64,000 nucleotides of DNA from Actinomadura physcomitrii (GTDB taxonomy: Bacteria; Actinomycetota; Actinomycetes; Streptosporangiales; Streptosporangiaceae): NCBI RefSeq assembly GCF_008923205.2, contig NZ_WBMS02000018.1, forward strand, positions 129,430 through 193,429. The letters run 5' to 3'. Below are positions 42,162 to 50,180 of this stretch, piece after piece (position 1 is the first letter of the stretch; each line of letters starts with the position of its first letter). The notes under the pieces were generated by a model. It saw only the letters and a program-made list of their open reading frames with translations. It was not told the DNA's origin and did not search any database. Both the position numbers and the translations under genes were made by a program.

Positions 42162-45095
42162 ATGCACCCTGCCCTTACGCGGCTGGCCCGCACATGGCCG
42201 TGGTTGCCCGTCCTGGTCGGCCCGGGATGGCCGAGCCTGCGCGCGCGGCTGCGCGACGGCATCACGGCGATCGCGACCACCGGCGACGAAGCCGCGAGAG
42301 CCGATCATTACGAACGGCTCCTGGCGGTGTTGCTCGAGCACCCCGCCGTGGCGGAGGCGCTGGGCTCGGCGCCGTCCGACTTCCACGGCGACGTACCCGG
42401 ACGCCTCCTCGCGCTGGTGGACGACACCGCTGAAGCGAGCCGCCTACTGGACACGGTGACCGGGCTTCTGGGCCACGGCGCGAACGGGCAGAAGATCATC
42501 GACACGGCCCTGGCCGCCGGCGTCGCCGCCGCGCTGCAGACGGGAGCGGAGATTTTCAGCGGGGAGGCGCCGTTCAGCGAGCGGCGAAGCGTCCTCAACG
42601 GCCTCGTCCCGCCGCTGGTCTCCTGGTCCGATCCGCTGCCATGGCTGGCCGACCACCTCGACGACGCGACATGGGTCGCCGATGTGTGGCAGATAGGCGC
42701 CCCCTCCTGGCCTCGGTTGCGGCTCGTGGTGGGCGGCGAGACGGACGCCGAGCTCGCCGCGCTGCTGTCCCTCGGCACAGGGATCGCGTCCGTGATGCAC
42801 GACTCGCCCTCAGCCGAGCCCGCCGGGATCCCGCGCTGGAGCTGGCCGCTCCGGCTCGCCTTCCCCGGCGGGCCGGACGCGTTGCTCGCCGCGGCGCGCT
42901 CCCGAGCCGACCACGTCACGCTGGTCGACACGTCAGGCCCTTGGAAGCGCGTGTCCCTCCTGATCGTCACCGATGACGACCCGGCCCATGCGTCCATCGA
43001 GGCCACCGCGGTGATCAAGCTGCTGGGGCCGCCGGACATCGTGCCGTCGCGCAAGGCACGCGATCTGCGCATCCGGCACCACGCGGCACTGGCCGCGGTC
43101 GTCCACCCCGGACCCTCGGTCCAGCGATGGCTGGAGGCCCTCCTCGACGGGCTCTCCCGAGACCTACCGCTCGACGTCGCGCTGGGGGATTCCGCCGCGA
43201 GCTGCGGCGCGCCGCCTCCGGTCATCGCCGCCGACCCGGATCACGCCGACGGCACCCGGATCCGGCCCGTCCTGCCCTTGGAGGTGCTCTCGCAGACGGA
43301 GGAGGCCCGGATCGGCCGCGCGCTCAGGGGAACCGGAGAGGCGGCCCCCGGCTCCGCACTCGCCGCGATGGCGGCGGAGTTGCGGGCGGCGGCGCACCGA
43401 GAGCGCCGCCGCCCGTCCCGGTTCCTGCGCGCCGACGTCGTGGAGCGCGACGGGACGACCCCCGCCGGGCGCATCGAACCGGATGCCGATCTTCACCTGC
43501 GGGTCCGGATCGCGGCCGACCCTGACGCGCCGCCGGGCGAGGAACCCTTCCCCGCCGACCGCCTGCCACCGGGACGAACCCATCGGCTGACCGTGCACGC
43601 GGCGGAACTCGAACCGCCCGCGGGGCGGGAGCCCCGTACGGCCTCCGGCGAGATCGACCTGCCCGGCGCCGGCGACAGCGGCAGCGCGATCCTGCGGCTC
43701 CGAACCCGTCCCACCTCGGAGCCGATGCGGATCGCGGTCACGGTGCTCCACCGGTTCCGGTTCCTGCAGAGCGGCACGCTGACCGTCAGGGCGGGCACGG
43801 CGGATCCGCCCGTCTTCCAGACCGACGCCGTGCTCCGTGCCCGCACCGAGGATCTCGACCTGACGCCGCCGCACGACGTGGCCGTACTGCTCGACGGGGA
43901 CGGCGACAGGGCCACCTCACTGCTGCTGGCCGCACACGCCGGACGGCACGTCAAGGTGCACGAACCCGACAACCTGGCGGGGGCCCTCGACGTGCTGCTC
44001 GACGGCTTGTGCGTGCTCACCCAGGAGTCCTACCGTCCCGGCGGCTACGCGGATCTGAGGTTCGCGGAGCTGATCATCGAACTCGCCCGCCGCGGCCGGG
44101 CCCTGGGCAAGATCCTGTTCCCGAGGCGGGCCCAGCGGACATCGCAGGCCGTCCAGGAACTTTGGGACGCCCGCAGCGTATCGGTGCTCTCCGCGCGTCC
44201 GGGAGCGTTCCTCCCACTCGAACTGGTCTACGGGCGTCCGCTGGCGACGGAACCCGGCCGGCGACTGCGCCTGTGCCCCCATGCGCCCTCCTTCGCGGAC
44301 CTGCCCGACTGCGCGGCATGCCCCGAGCACGAGGAGCCCGCGGTGGTCTGCCCGTTCGGCTTCTGGGGGGCGTCCAAGGTCATCGAACGGCACGCCCCCC
44401 GCGGATTCGGCGACCCCGGATACATCGTCGGCGCCAGTCCCGACCTCGACCGGAGCGCCTGCGCCCTGGATCCGATCTGCGCGGCGGCCAGCGACCGCGC
44501 GGACCACAACGACGCGCGAGCGTGGATCACGGCCGTCGAGACGTCCTCGCTCGGCGAGGCCGGCGCAGCGCGTCTCGCAACCGGCTGGGCGGACCTGTAC
44601 GACCTGATTCAGGAGACCAGAGCCGGGCACGACCGGTTCGGCGTGATCTTCCTCGTCCCGCACACCGATGTCACCCGCGACGGCGTCGGGGTGCTCAGCC
44701 TGGACGAGGACGACCGCAGAGAACTCACGGACGGCATGGAGTTCCTCTTCGCCGACGACGGGGAACCGGAGCCGGTCGTGTTCGTGCTCGGATGCGCGAC
44801 CGCGGGCGGAGCCACCCTCTTCTCCGACACCTCTGCCATGCTCCTCGCCGACGGCGCTCCCGGCGTGGTCGCCACCCTGGTGCCGATCCGGGGCCGCGAC
44901 GGCGTTCCCGCCGGCGTGCACCTGCTGAAGGAACTGCGGAAGGCGGCCGCACGCCCCGGAGGGGCACCCCTCGGAGAGGCTCTGCTGCACGCCCGCCGCC
45001 GCCGACTGGCGGACGGCGACATATCCGTACTCGCACTCGTGGGCTTCGGGGACACCGACTGGCATCTGCGAACCTCCGGGCATCAGCCCATGTGA
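42162..45095 (+). CDS. CHAT-domain protein with shared N-terminal domain and zinc knuckle
   Basis: A 977-residue protein. The N-terminal ~70 residues (TWPWLPVLVGPGWPSLRARL) match the N-terminus of the CHAT protein at 48255. A beta-rich middle with many charged loops follows, then GAFLPLELVY, a Cys cluster (CPHAP, CAACPEH, VCPFG; ~704-732) like a zinc knuckle, and a divergent CHAT end with His in FLVPHTDVT (~832) and Cys in FVLGCATAGG (~877). It starts 114 bp after the TPR-CHAT gene on the same strand and ends in a 13-bp overlap with the convergent TPR gene. It is probably a second effector or adaptor of the same system. Confidence 0.85.
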   Translation: MHPALTRLARTWPWLPVLVGPGWPSLRARLRDGITAIATTGDEAARADHYERLLAVLLEHPAVAEALGSAPSDFHGDVPGRLLALVDDTAEASRLLDTVTGLLGHGANGQKIIDTALAAGVAAALQTGAEIFSGEAPFSERRSVLNGLVPPLVSWSDPLPWLADHLDDATWVADVWQIGAPSWPRLRLVVGGETDAELAALLSLGTGIASVMHDSPSAEPAGIPRWSWPLRLAFPGGPDALLAAARSRADHVTLVDTSGPWKRVSLLIVTDDDPAHASIEATAVIKLLGPPDIVPSRKARDLRIRHHAALAAVVHPGPSVQRWLEALLDGLSRDLPLDVALGDSAASCGAPPPVIAADPDHADGTRIRPVLPLEVLSQTEEARIGRALRGTGEAAPGSALAAMAAELRAAAHRERRRPSRFLRADVVERDGTTPAGRIEPDADLHLRVRIAADPDAPPGEEPFPADRLPPGRTHRLTVHAAELEPPAGREPRTASGEIDLPGAGDSGSAILRLRTRPTSEPMRIAVTVLHRFRFLQSGTLTVRAGTADPPVFQTDAVLRARTEDLDLTPPHDVAVLLDGDGDRATSLLLAAHAGRHVKVHEPDNLAGALDVLLDGLCVLTQESYRPGGYADLRFAELIIELARRGRALGKILFPRRAQRTSQAVQELWDARSVSVLSARPGAFLPLELVYGRPLATEPGRRLRLCPHAPSFADLPDCAACPEHEEPAVVCPFGFWGASKVIERHAPRGFGDPGYIVGASPDLDRSACALDPICAAASDRADHNDARAWITAVETSSLGEAGAARLATGWADLYDLIQETRAGHDRFGVIFLVPHTDVTRDGVGVLSLDEDDRRELTDGMEFLFADDGEPEPVVFVLGCATAGGATLFSDTSAMLLADGAPGVVATLVPIRGRDGVPAGVHLLKELRKAAARPGGAPLGEALLHARRRRLADGDISVLALVGFGDTDWHLRTSGHQPM

Positions 45096-47131
45096 ACCAG
45101 ACCCGGCCACACCACCGTCGCCCGGGCCAGCAGGGTGGCCGTGCCCTGCTCCAGGCACAGCACCGCGTCCCGCGGCGAGCCCGTCTTCAGCGCGGCCAAC
45201 CCGGCCGCCGCGGCGACGCCCTGCACCCGGAACCGCGCCAGGTGCCGATCGACGTCCAGGGTGCGGCGATCCGCCAGCCGGTCGGCGGCGTCGAGCGCGG
45301 CCCGGTAGCCGAGGGCCGCGCCTTCCCACCGTTCGGCGGTGAACGCGACGTCGCCGAGTCGCTGACCGGCCTCGATCGCGACGAACGGCTCGTCCAGTGA
45401 GACGGCCTCGTTCCACAGCGTCATCGCCCGGCGGAGATCGGCCGCTGCCCCTTCCGTCAGGGTCAGGGTCAGGGTCGGGTTCGGCTCGTCCGCGCCGGTG
45501 GCGAGCCCGAAGAAGCCGGAGCGCTGGGCGTACCGGTAGCCGAGCTGATACGCCGCCGTGGCCCGCAGCGACGAGGGCTCGGGCGCCAGCGACCAGGCGT
45601 CCTCCAGGATCTCGATCAGCCGCGCGACGACGGGGGCGTCACCCGCCGCCTCGTCGGCCCGGAACCGGCCGCTGATCAGGTCGGCCTTGGTCACCAGCGC
45701 CGCGGGAAGTTCGGTGGACGACCGCGGGGTCAGCCGGATCTCCTCGTCCACGTGGGCGATCGCCTCGTCGAAGTCCGCGTCCATCCCCGACATGCGAGCC
45801 TTGTCGCCCAGCAGGAGCGCCAGGACATGGAGCGCCGTCGCGCGCTCTTCCACCCCGCGCGCCCGCTCGGCGACCCGTCTGGCCTCGCGGATGCCGGCCT
45901 GGAGGTCGCGCCGTTCGCCGTAGGACTCGAAGCGCCTGTGCAGTGCGTTGGCCAGGTTGGTCCGCAGGCCGTGATCCATCTGGTGCGGCAGCGGATCGGC
46001 CAGGCACGATTCCGCTGCCAGGACGGCACGGTCGATGTCAGCGCGCACACCGTCGAGAGTGAACCGCTCGGTGAGCAGGAGGCAGATCTGGTTGGCCAGG
46101 ACAGCCCGGTCCTGGCGATCGCCCGTCCCGCCCTCGGCTTTGCGCCGGTAGTACTCGTCCACAGCCTCATCGGTCAGCCGGACGGCATCGTCGAGCACCG
46201 CCCGCTCGTGCCGGACCAGGTAGCGGGAGTACGCGATCGAGGAGGCGGTGCCCACGAGATCGGCCCGTTCCGGGGAGCCTGGAGGCACGGAGCCGAGCAG
46301 CGCGGCCATGATCTCCTCGGCCTCGTCGAGCCGGTCGTCGGCACGGTCGTGCCGGTGGCGGTCCCTCAGGATGCGGGCGAGTAGCCCGTACCGCCGGACG
46401 GACGCCTCCTCGGGAGCTTCGGACAGCGCCGCCCTTGCGTGCCGTTCCGCGCCGATCAGCTGGGATTCGCCGCCGTCTTCGCGATAGTGCTCCCACAGCA
46501 GGGACGCGAGCGACGACCGTGCTCGTGCCCGGACGGAGGCGTCGGGCGCCTCCGCGGCGTTCTCGTACTCCCGGACGGCCGCCTCCAGATCAGCGCGATC
46601 GTGGTGGAGGGCGTACCGGCACGAACGCATGTTCCCGAGGGCACCGGAGACGATCGCTCGCTGGCCGTCGGTGGTCGCGAGCCGGTACGCGGTGCCGAGG
46701 GCTTCCACCGCCTCCGTCAGACGGGACTCCGCTCCATCGTGGTCGAACGCGGTCATGAGAGCCGAGGCGAGATTGACGTTCGCGGCGCAGCCCAGGTCCG
46801 CCTCGGCCCGTGCCGCCTCCGCTCGCCTGATCTCCACGGCCGCGTCGAGGGCGTCCTCATCCTCCTCTTCCCTGAACCTATCGAGAAGGACAGTGGAGGC
46901 GAAATCGGACACCACGGCGCGATCGTCGGGCTGAAGGTCCCGGCGGAGCAGAATGCCGGCGACGGCGAGCGCCTCCCGGCACAGCTCCGTGTGCTCCTCC
47001 TCCGTGACGTCGAGCACGCCCGCGTGAAGGAGCCCCACGAGATCGACCGCGGTCTCGTTCCAGTCCGAGGCGGGCGTTTCCCCCTTCGCGGCGGCGACGA
47101 GCCGGCGGATTTCGGTGAGCGTCGGAGTCAT
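45083..47131 (-). CDS. TPR protein, CHAT-less paralogue
   Basis: A 682-residue TPR-repeat protein. It aligns along its length with the TPR part of the 38907 protein (ANQICLLLTERFTLDG against ANQTCLAMTERFHLDG; GQRLGDVAFTAERW against GQRLGEVAFRMGEW). Paralogy ends at CLEQGTATLLARA, the point where the CHAT domain starts in the other protein. Only TVVWPGLVHMG follows, which mirrors the terminal ALWPAFVHVGT of the CHAT protein. The simplest reading is a clean in-frame loss of the CHAT domain. It may act as a sensor, inhibitor or antitoxin-like decoy. It is the last gene of the four-gene operon, with a 4-bp overlap with the MBL gene. Confidence 0.85.
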   Translation of the reverse strand: MTPTLTEIRRLVAAAKGETPASDWNETAVDLVGLLHAGVLDVTEEEHTELCREALAVAGILLRRDLQPDDRAVVSDFASTVLLDRFREEEDEDALDAAVEIRRAEAARAEADLGCAANVNLASALMTAFDHDGAESRLTEAVEALGTAYRLATTDGQRAIVSGALGNMRSCRYALHHDRADLEAAVREYENAAEAPDASVRARARSSLASLLWEHYREDGGESQLIGAERHARAALSEAPEEASVRRYGLLARILRDRHRHDRADDRLDEAEEIMAALLGSVPPGSPERADLVGTASSIAYSRYLVRHERAVLDDAVRLTDEAVDEYYRRKAEGGTGDRQDRAVLANQICLLLTERFTLDGVRADIDRAVLAAESCLADPLPHQMDHGLRTNLANALHRRFESYGERRDLQAGIREARRVAERARGVEERATALHVLALLLGDKARMSGMDADFDEAIAHVDEEIRLTPRSSTELPAALVTKADLISGRFRADEAAGDAPVVARLIEILEDAWSLAPEPSSLRATAAYQLGYRYAQRSGFFGLATGADEPNPTLTLTLTEGAAADLRRAMTLWNEAVSLDEPFVAIEAGQRLGDVAFTAERWEGAALGYRAALDAADRLADRRTLDVDRHLARFRVQGVAAAAGLAALKTGSPRDAVLCLEQGTATLLARATVVWPGLVHMG

Positions 47132-48258
47132 GGCCGCTTCGCCCTGGACACCCGGCCGGCCCGCACCTCGACCGCGATCCCGCCCGGCGAGTCCGGGTAC
47201 CTGACGCGGAAGCCGTAGTCCTCGGCGATCTGTTCGTACCGCTCGGTACTGTCGCCCCGGTGGTTGAACCAGAACGTCGGGGGACGGGGGGCATCGACGA
47301 AGATGCGGGCCATGGCCCGCATGCTCGGGTTCCTGCCCTCGTTCTGCCGGTAGGCCGATTCACTGCTGCTCGCGCGGATGACATGACCGCCCTCCGTCGA
47401 CACGAGCCAGTGGCCGCAGTCGAGGGCGTCCACGAAGGCGGGGCTCACGTTCCCGGCGCTCCCATGGTGCGGAAGCTTGCACAGGTCGACCCGGTAGCGC
47501 CCGCTGGACTGAAGCCTGTGGAGGGAGCGGACCAAGGTCTCGGCGTGCGCGTCGGCACCGCAGAGCACCCGCGATCCGTCCGCGTGCTCTAGGCAGAAGG
47601 CGACACTCGAATCGTTGGCCTTGCTGCTGTCGGGCGTGTACTGGGCGGCGGCAAGCCGCCTCCACGGGACGGCCGCCGGGTGACGGCCGCCGAGGGTGTC
47701 GGCGGCCTTCTCACCGGGCCCGCCGGTCTCCTTCGGCCACTTTCCCCGCACCACATCCGCCAGCCTCCGCAAACCGTCCCGCGTGGGCGACAGGAGGGTG
47801 ACGGACAGGCCGGGCAGTTCGAACACCGGCGGCGCACCGTCGTCCGGCACGACGATCGCTCCCCCGTCGGCGGAGACGTTCCAGGGAATGGACGAGTCGG
47901 TCAGCAGCCGCTCGAAGTGCGCGCCGCTGCGCGGCCCGAGCACGTCGCGGGCCAGGTCGAGGTGGCGCATGGAGTTAAACCAGACCTCGCGGGCGCTGAA
48001 GCCGGGCGGTGGCGAGGTCAGCAGCGCGAGGAGCCCTCCGATGTGATCGTCGTCGATGTGGGTGCAGACGACGAGCTCGAAGTCGCGCTCGGATTCGGGC
48101 TGGCGATCGAACCGCTCCTTCAGCGCCGGGGGAAATGATTTCGCCCCGCCGGGGCCGCCGTCGACGAGCATGCGCCGGCGCCGCCCTCCAGGAAGGTCCT
48201 CCCACTCGATCCAAAGACAGTCGCCGCCGCGGACCGCCAGCACTTCGACCACGATCAT
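47128..48258 (-). CDS. Metallo-beta-lactamase-fold hydrolase
   Basis: A 376-residue MBL-fold protein of the ComEC/competence-like group. The metal motif is THIDDDHIGG (H67, D69, D71, H72). Later blocks are VLCGADAHAETLV and CKLPHHGSAGN, the second-site histidines. No signal peptide or membrane segment is present, so it is cytoplasmic, unlike ComEC. Members of this group hydrolyse nucleic acid or nucleotide phosphodiesters. Placement between two CHAT-system genes, with 4-bp overlaps at both ends, implies a stoichiometric partner role, perhaps as nuclease effector or second-messenger hydrolase. The substrate is unknown. Confidence 0.88.
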   Translation of the reverse strand: MIVVEVLAVRGGDCLWIEWEDLPGGRRRRMLVDGGPGGAKSFPPALKERFDRQPESERDFELVVCTHIDDDHIGGLLALLTSPPPGFSAREVWFNSMRHLDLARDVLGPRSGAHFERLLTDSSIPWNVSADGGAIVVPDDGAPPVFELPGLSVTLLSPTRDGLRRLADVVRGKWPKETGGPGEKAADTLGGRHPAAVPWRRLAAAQYTPDSSKANDSSVAFCLEHADGSRVLCGADAHAETLVRSLHRLQSSGRYRVDLCKLPHHGSAGNVSPAFVDALDCGHWLVSTEGGHVIRASSSESAYRQNEGRNPSMRAMARIFVDAPRPPTFWFNHRGDSTERYEQIAEDYGFRVRYPDSPGGIAVEVRAGRVSRAKRP

Positions 48259-50180
48259 CGGCCGCTCCCCGATCCGCGGACGACGGTCTCACCTTCGCAG
48301 TAGGCCGTATAGAACAGACCCATGAGATTGCGGTGCCGCTCCAAGAACTCGTGGCGCACCGCGGTGAGGGCGTTGCCCACGCTCTCCCCTTTCAGAGTCC
48401 GATCGAAGAAGCGCCGTGCCCAATCCGCGGCGAACACCGCCGGGACGGTCGTCTCGGTGCCGATGACGCCCCGGGCGCCTTTGTTGAGGAAGTACGGGAC
48501 CAGCCCCTGGTACAGCGAGGGGGTGAGGGTCGCCGAGTCGCAGGTGTTGAGCACCACCAGGGGAGCGGCCGGGAGCGGCAGATGATCGGGCGCGATGGCC
48601 CGCAGGTCCAGGAGGGAGAGGCACCCGTAGCCGGTGAAGACCAGTTCGCAGTCGTCCGGATCGGCGCTCCGGGGCTGGCAGTGGCAGTAGAAGTAGGAGA
48701 GCCGGCTCGGCCGCGGCCGGCTGAGCGCGTCGATCACCTCCGCTTTCCGCCGCAGCACGTGGACGGCACTCGGGCCGTGCCTCTTCCAGTAGTCGATCTG
48801 ATCGGCCACCAGGGTCCGGCGGACGTCGTCCCCGGGCCTGTCGATGTCCTCGTTCACCGCGAGGAGGACGCCCGGCTCGTCGTCGGGACGGGCGATGTCA
48901 TCGATGTACCGGGGGTCGGCACTGGGACGCATGGGGATGTGGTCGATCTGGTACCTGAACCCCAAGATCTTCTCCGGGGAGACGGTGCCGTCATCGCATG
49001 AGTCGGCGACGTACATCAGGTCCCACGGCAGATGAAGGCCGTCGGAGACTACTTGGAGACGCCGCCCCCGCGACGTCATCGCGCGCTGGATCAGGCTTCC
49101 GATGTTGCGCAGATCGTCTCTGCTCTTGGCCCCCCGGAACAGCCCCTGGAACAGGAGAAACCCGGACTTCGCCAGCTCGCTGAGGGCTTCGGTGTACACG
49201 TCCTCCGGAATGTCGATGCCGGAGGCGTGGACGGCCGCGTACTCACCGATCCCTTGGTCATGACGGAGTAGGGAACGAAGGCCCGTCCTGCCCGTCCGGA
49301 CCAGATGGTCGAGTTCTCGAAGCCCGTAGGGGATCTCGGCCTGGTACGAACTGGTGTCCGTCAGACGGATCATGCTCGTCCCACCGGCCCTGAAGATGTT
49401 CAGTGTGAGGTCTGGTTCCCGGAGCCTCGCGGCGGTGGTCAGCGGGCGGACGAAAGAGTCCGTGCGCACTTCCCCGCCGCCCGTCGGGGACACCTCGACG
49501 GCGAGGTGCATTCCACGCACCACGCGCGAACCGAGGGAGAACAGCGCCATCAGAGCGACCGTTCCGGTTCGGCGGAAGGTCACCTCGAACAGGGCGCGAT
49601 CCGCGGTGCCGGGCCCGCTCGGCCGTCCGCGATGGACGACCAGGGATGTCCGGACCGCCCTGACCTCGGCGCCGGCAGGGTCTTCGCTGAGGACGTCCAC
49701 CCGGAGCTCCGCGGACTTCCGATCGTCCTCGACGAGGACGTCGAGCTGGGCGGCCTTGAACGCCTCGGCGTGCGCGAAGTCGTCGATCGTGAAGGCCAGT
49801 AGGCAGGGTCGTCCGACCGCGAACGGGGAGCCGGGCGGGTGGCCGTCGAACACGGCGTTGATCCATTGGTCCCGCGCCGCGGCGTTCAGGAGGCCGACCA
49901 GCGCCGGCCAGTCCGCCTCATCGGCCACCCCCGGATCGGAGGCGCGGGTGACATCGGACTTGAAGGCGTCCTTGAGAAGGTCCCACACGCGGGGCCGGCT
50001 CATGAGAGGCCGGAGAACACGGCCCGCGCGCCGATGCCGCTCGTCGTCGGTCCCCGCGGTGACCAGCGCCTCGATCTCCGGTACGAGACGAGCTCGGAGA
50101 TCCGGCCACTCCGAGCCGACGAGGACGGGCAGGCTGCGCCAGATCGCGGCGAGTTCGGCGACGGCGTGCCGTGCGCTCAC
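48255..50180 (-). CDS. CHAT-domain protein (641 aa)
   Basis: The N-terminus IWRSLPVLVGSEWPDLRARL matches the 42162 protein; a beta-rich middle and LHLPWDLMYVADS (like LPLELVY there) follow. The CHAT domain has its His in YFYCHCQ (~499) and Cys in VVLNTCDSAT (~547), then LVPYFLNKGARGVIGTET, a standard CHAT block. It is therefore a catalytically plausible cysteine protease. It begins with a GTG overlapping the upstream CHAT gene stop and its own stop overlaps the MBL start, both by 4 bp. The shared N-terminal domain with 42162 probably mediates recruitment to a common sensor. Confidence 0.88.
   Translation of the reverse strand: MSARHAVAELAAIWRSLPVLVGSEWPDLRARLVPEIEALVTAGTDDERHRRAGRVLRPLMSRPRVWDLLKDAFKSDVTRASDPGVADEADWPALVGLLNAAARDQWINAVFDGHPPGSPFAVGRPCLLAFTIDDFAHAEAFKAAQLDVLVEDDRKSAELRVDVLSEDPAGAEVRAVRTSLVVHRGRPSGPGTADRALFEVTFRRTGTVALMALFSLGSRVVRGMHLAVEVSPTGGGEVRTDSFVRPLTTAARLREPDLTLNIFRAGGTSMIRLTDTSSYQAEIPYGLRELDHLVRTGRTGLRSLLRHDQGIGEYAAVHASGIDIPEDVYTEALSELAKSGFLLFQGLFRGAKSRDDLRNIGSLIQRAMTSRGRRLQVVSDGLHLPWDLMYVADSCDDGTVSPEKILGFRYQIDHIPMRPSADPRYIDDIARPDDEPGVLLAVNEDIDRPGDDVRRTLVADQIDYWKRHGPSAVHVLRRKAEVIDALSRPRPSRLSYFYCHCQPRSADPDDCELVFTGYGCLSLLDLRAIAPDHLPLPAAPLVVLNTCDSATLTPSLYQGLVPYFLNKGARGVIGTETTVPAVFAADWARRFFDRTLKGESVGNALTAVRHEFLERHRNLMGLFYTAYCEGETVVRGSGSGR

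Noticed and set aside
45455..45482. Short tandem repeat of GGTCAG units
   Set aside because: Lies inside the TPR gene and encodes a Thr-Leu repeat; too few copies to be a regulatory or CRISPR-like array.
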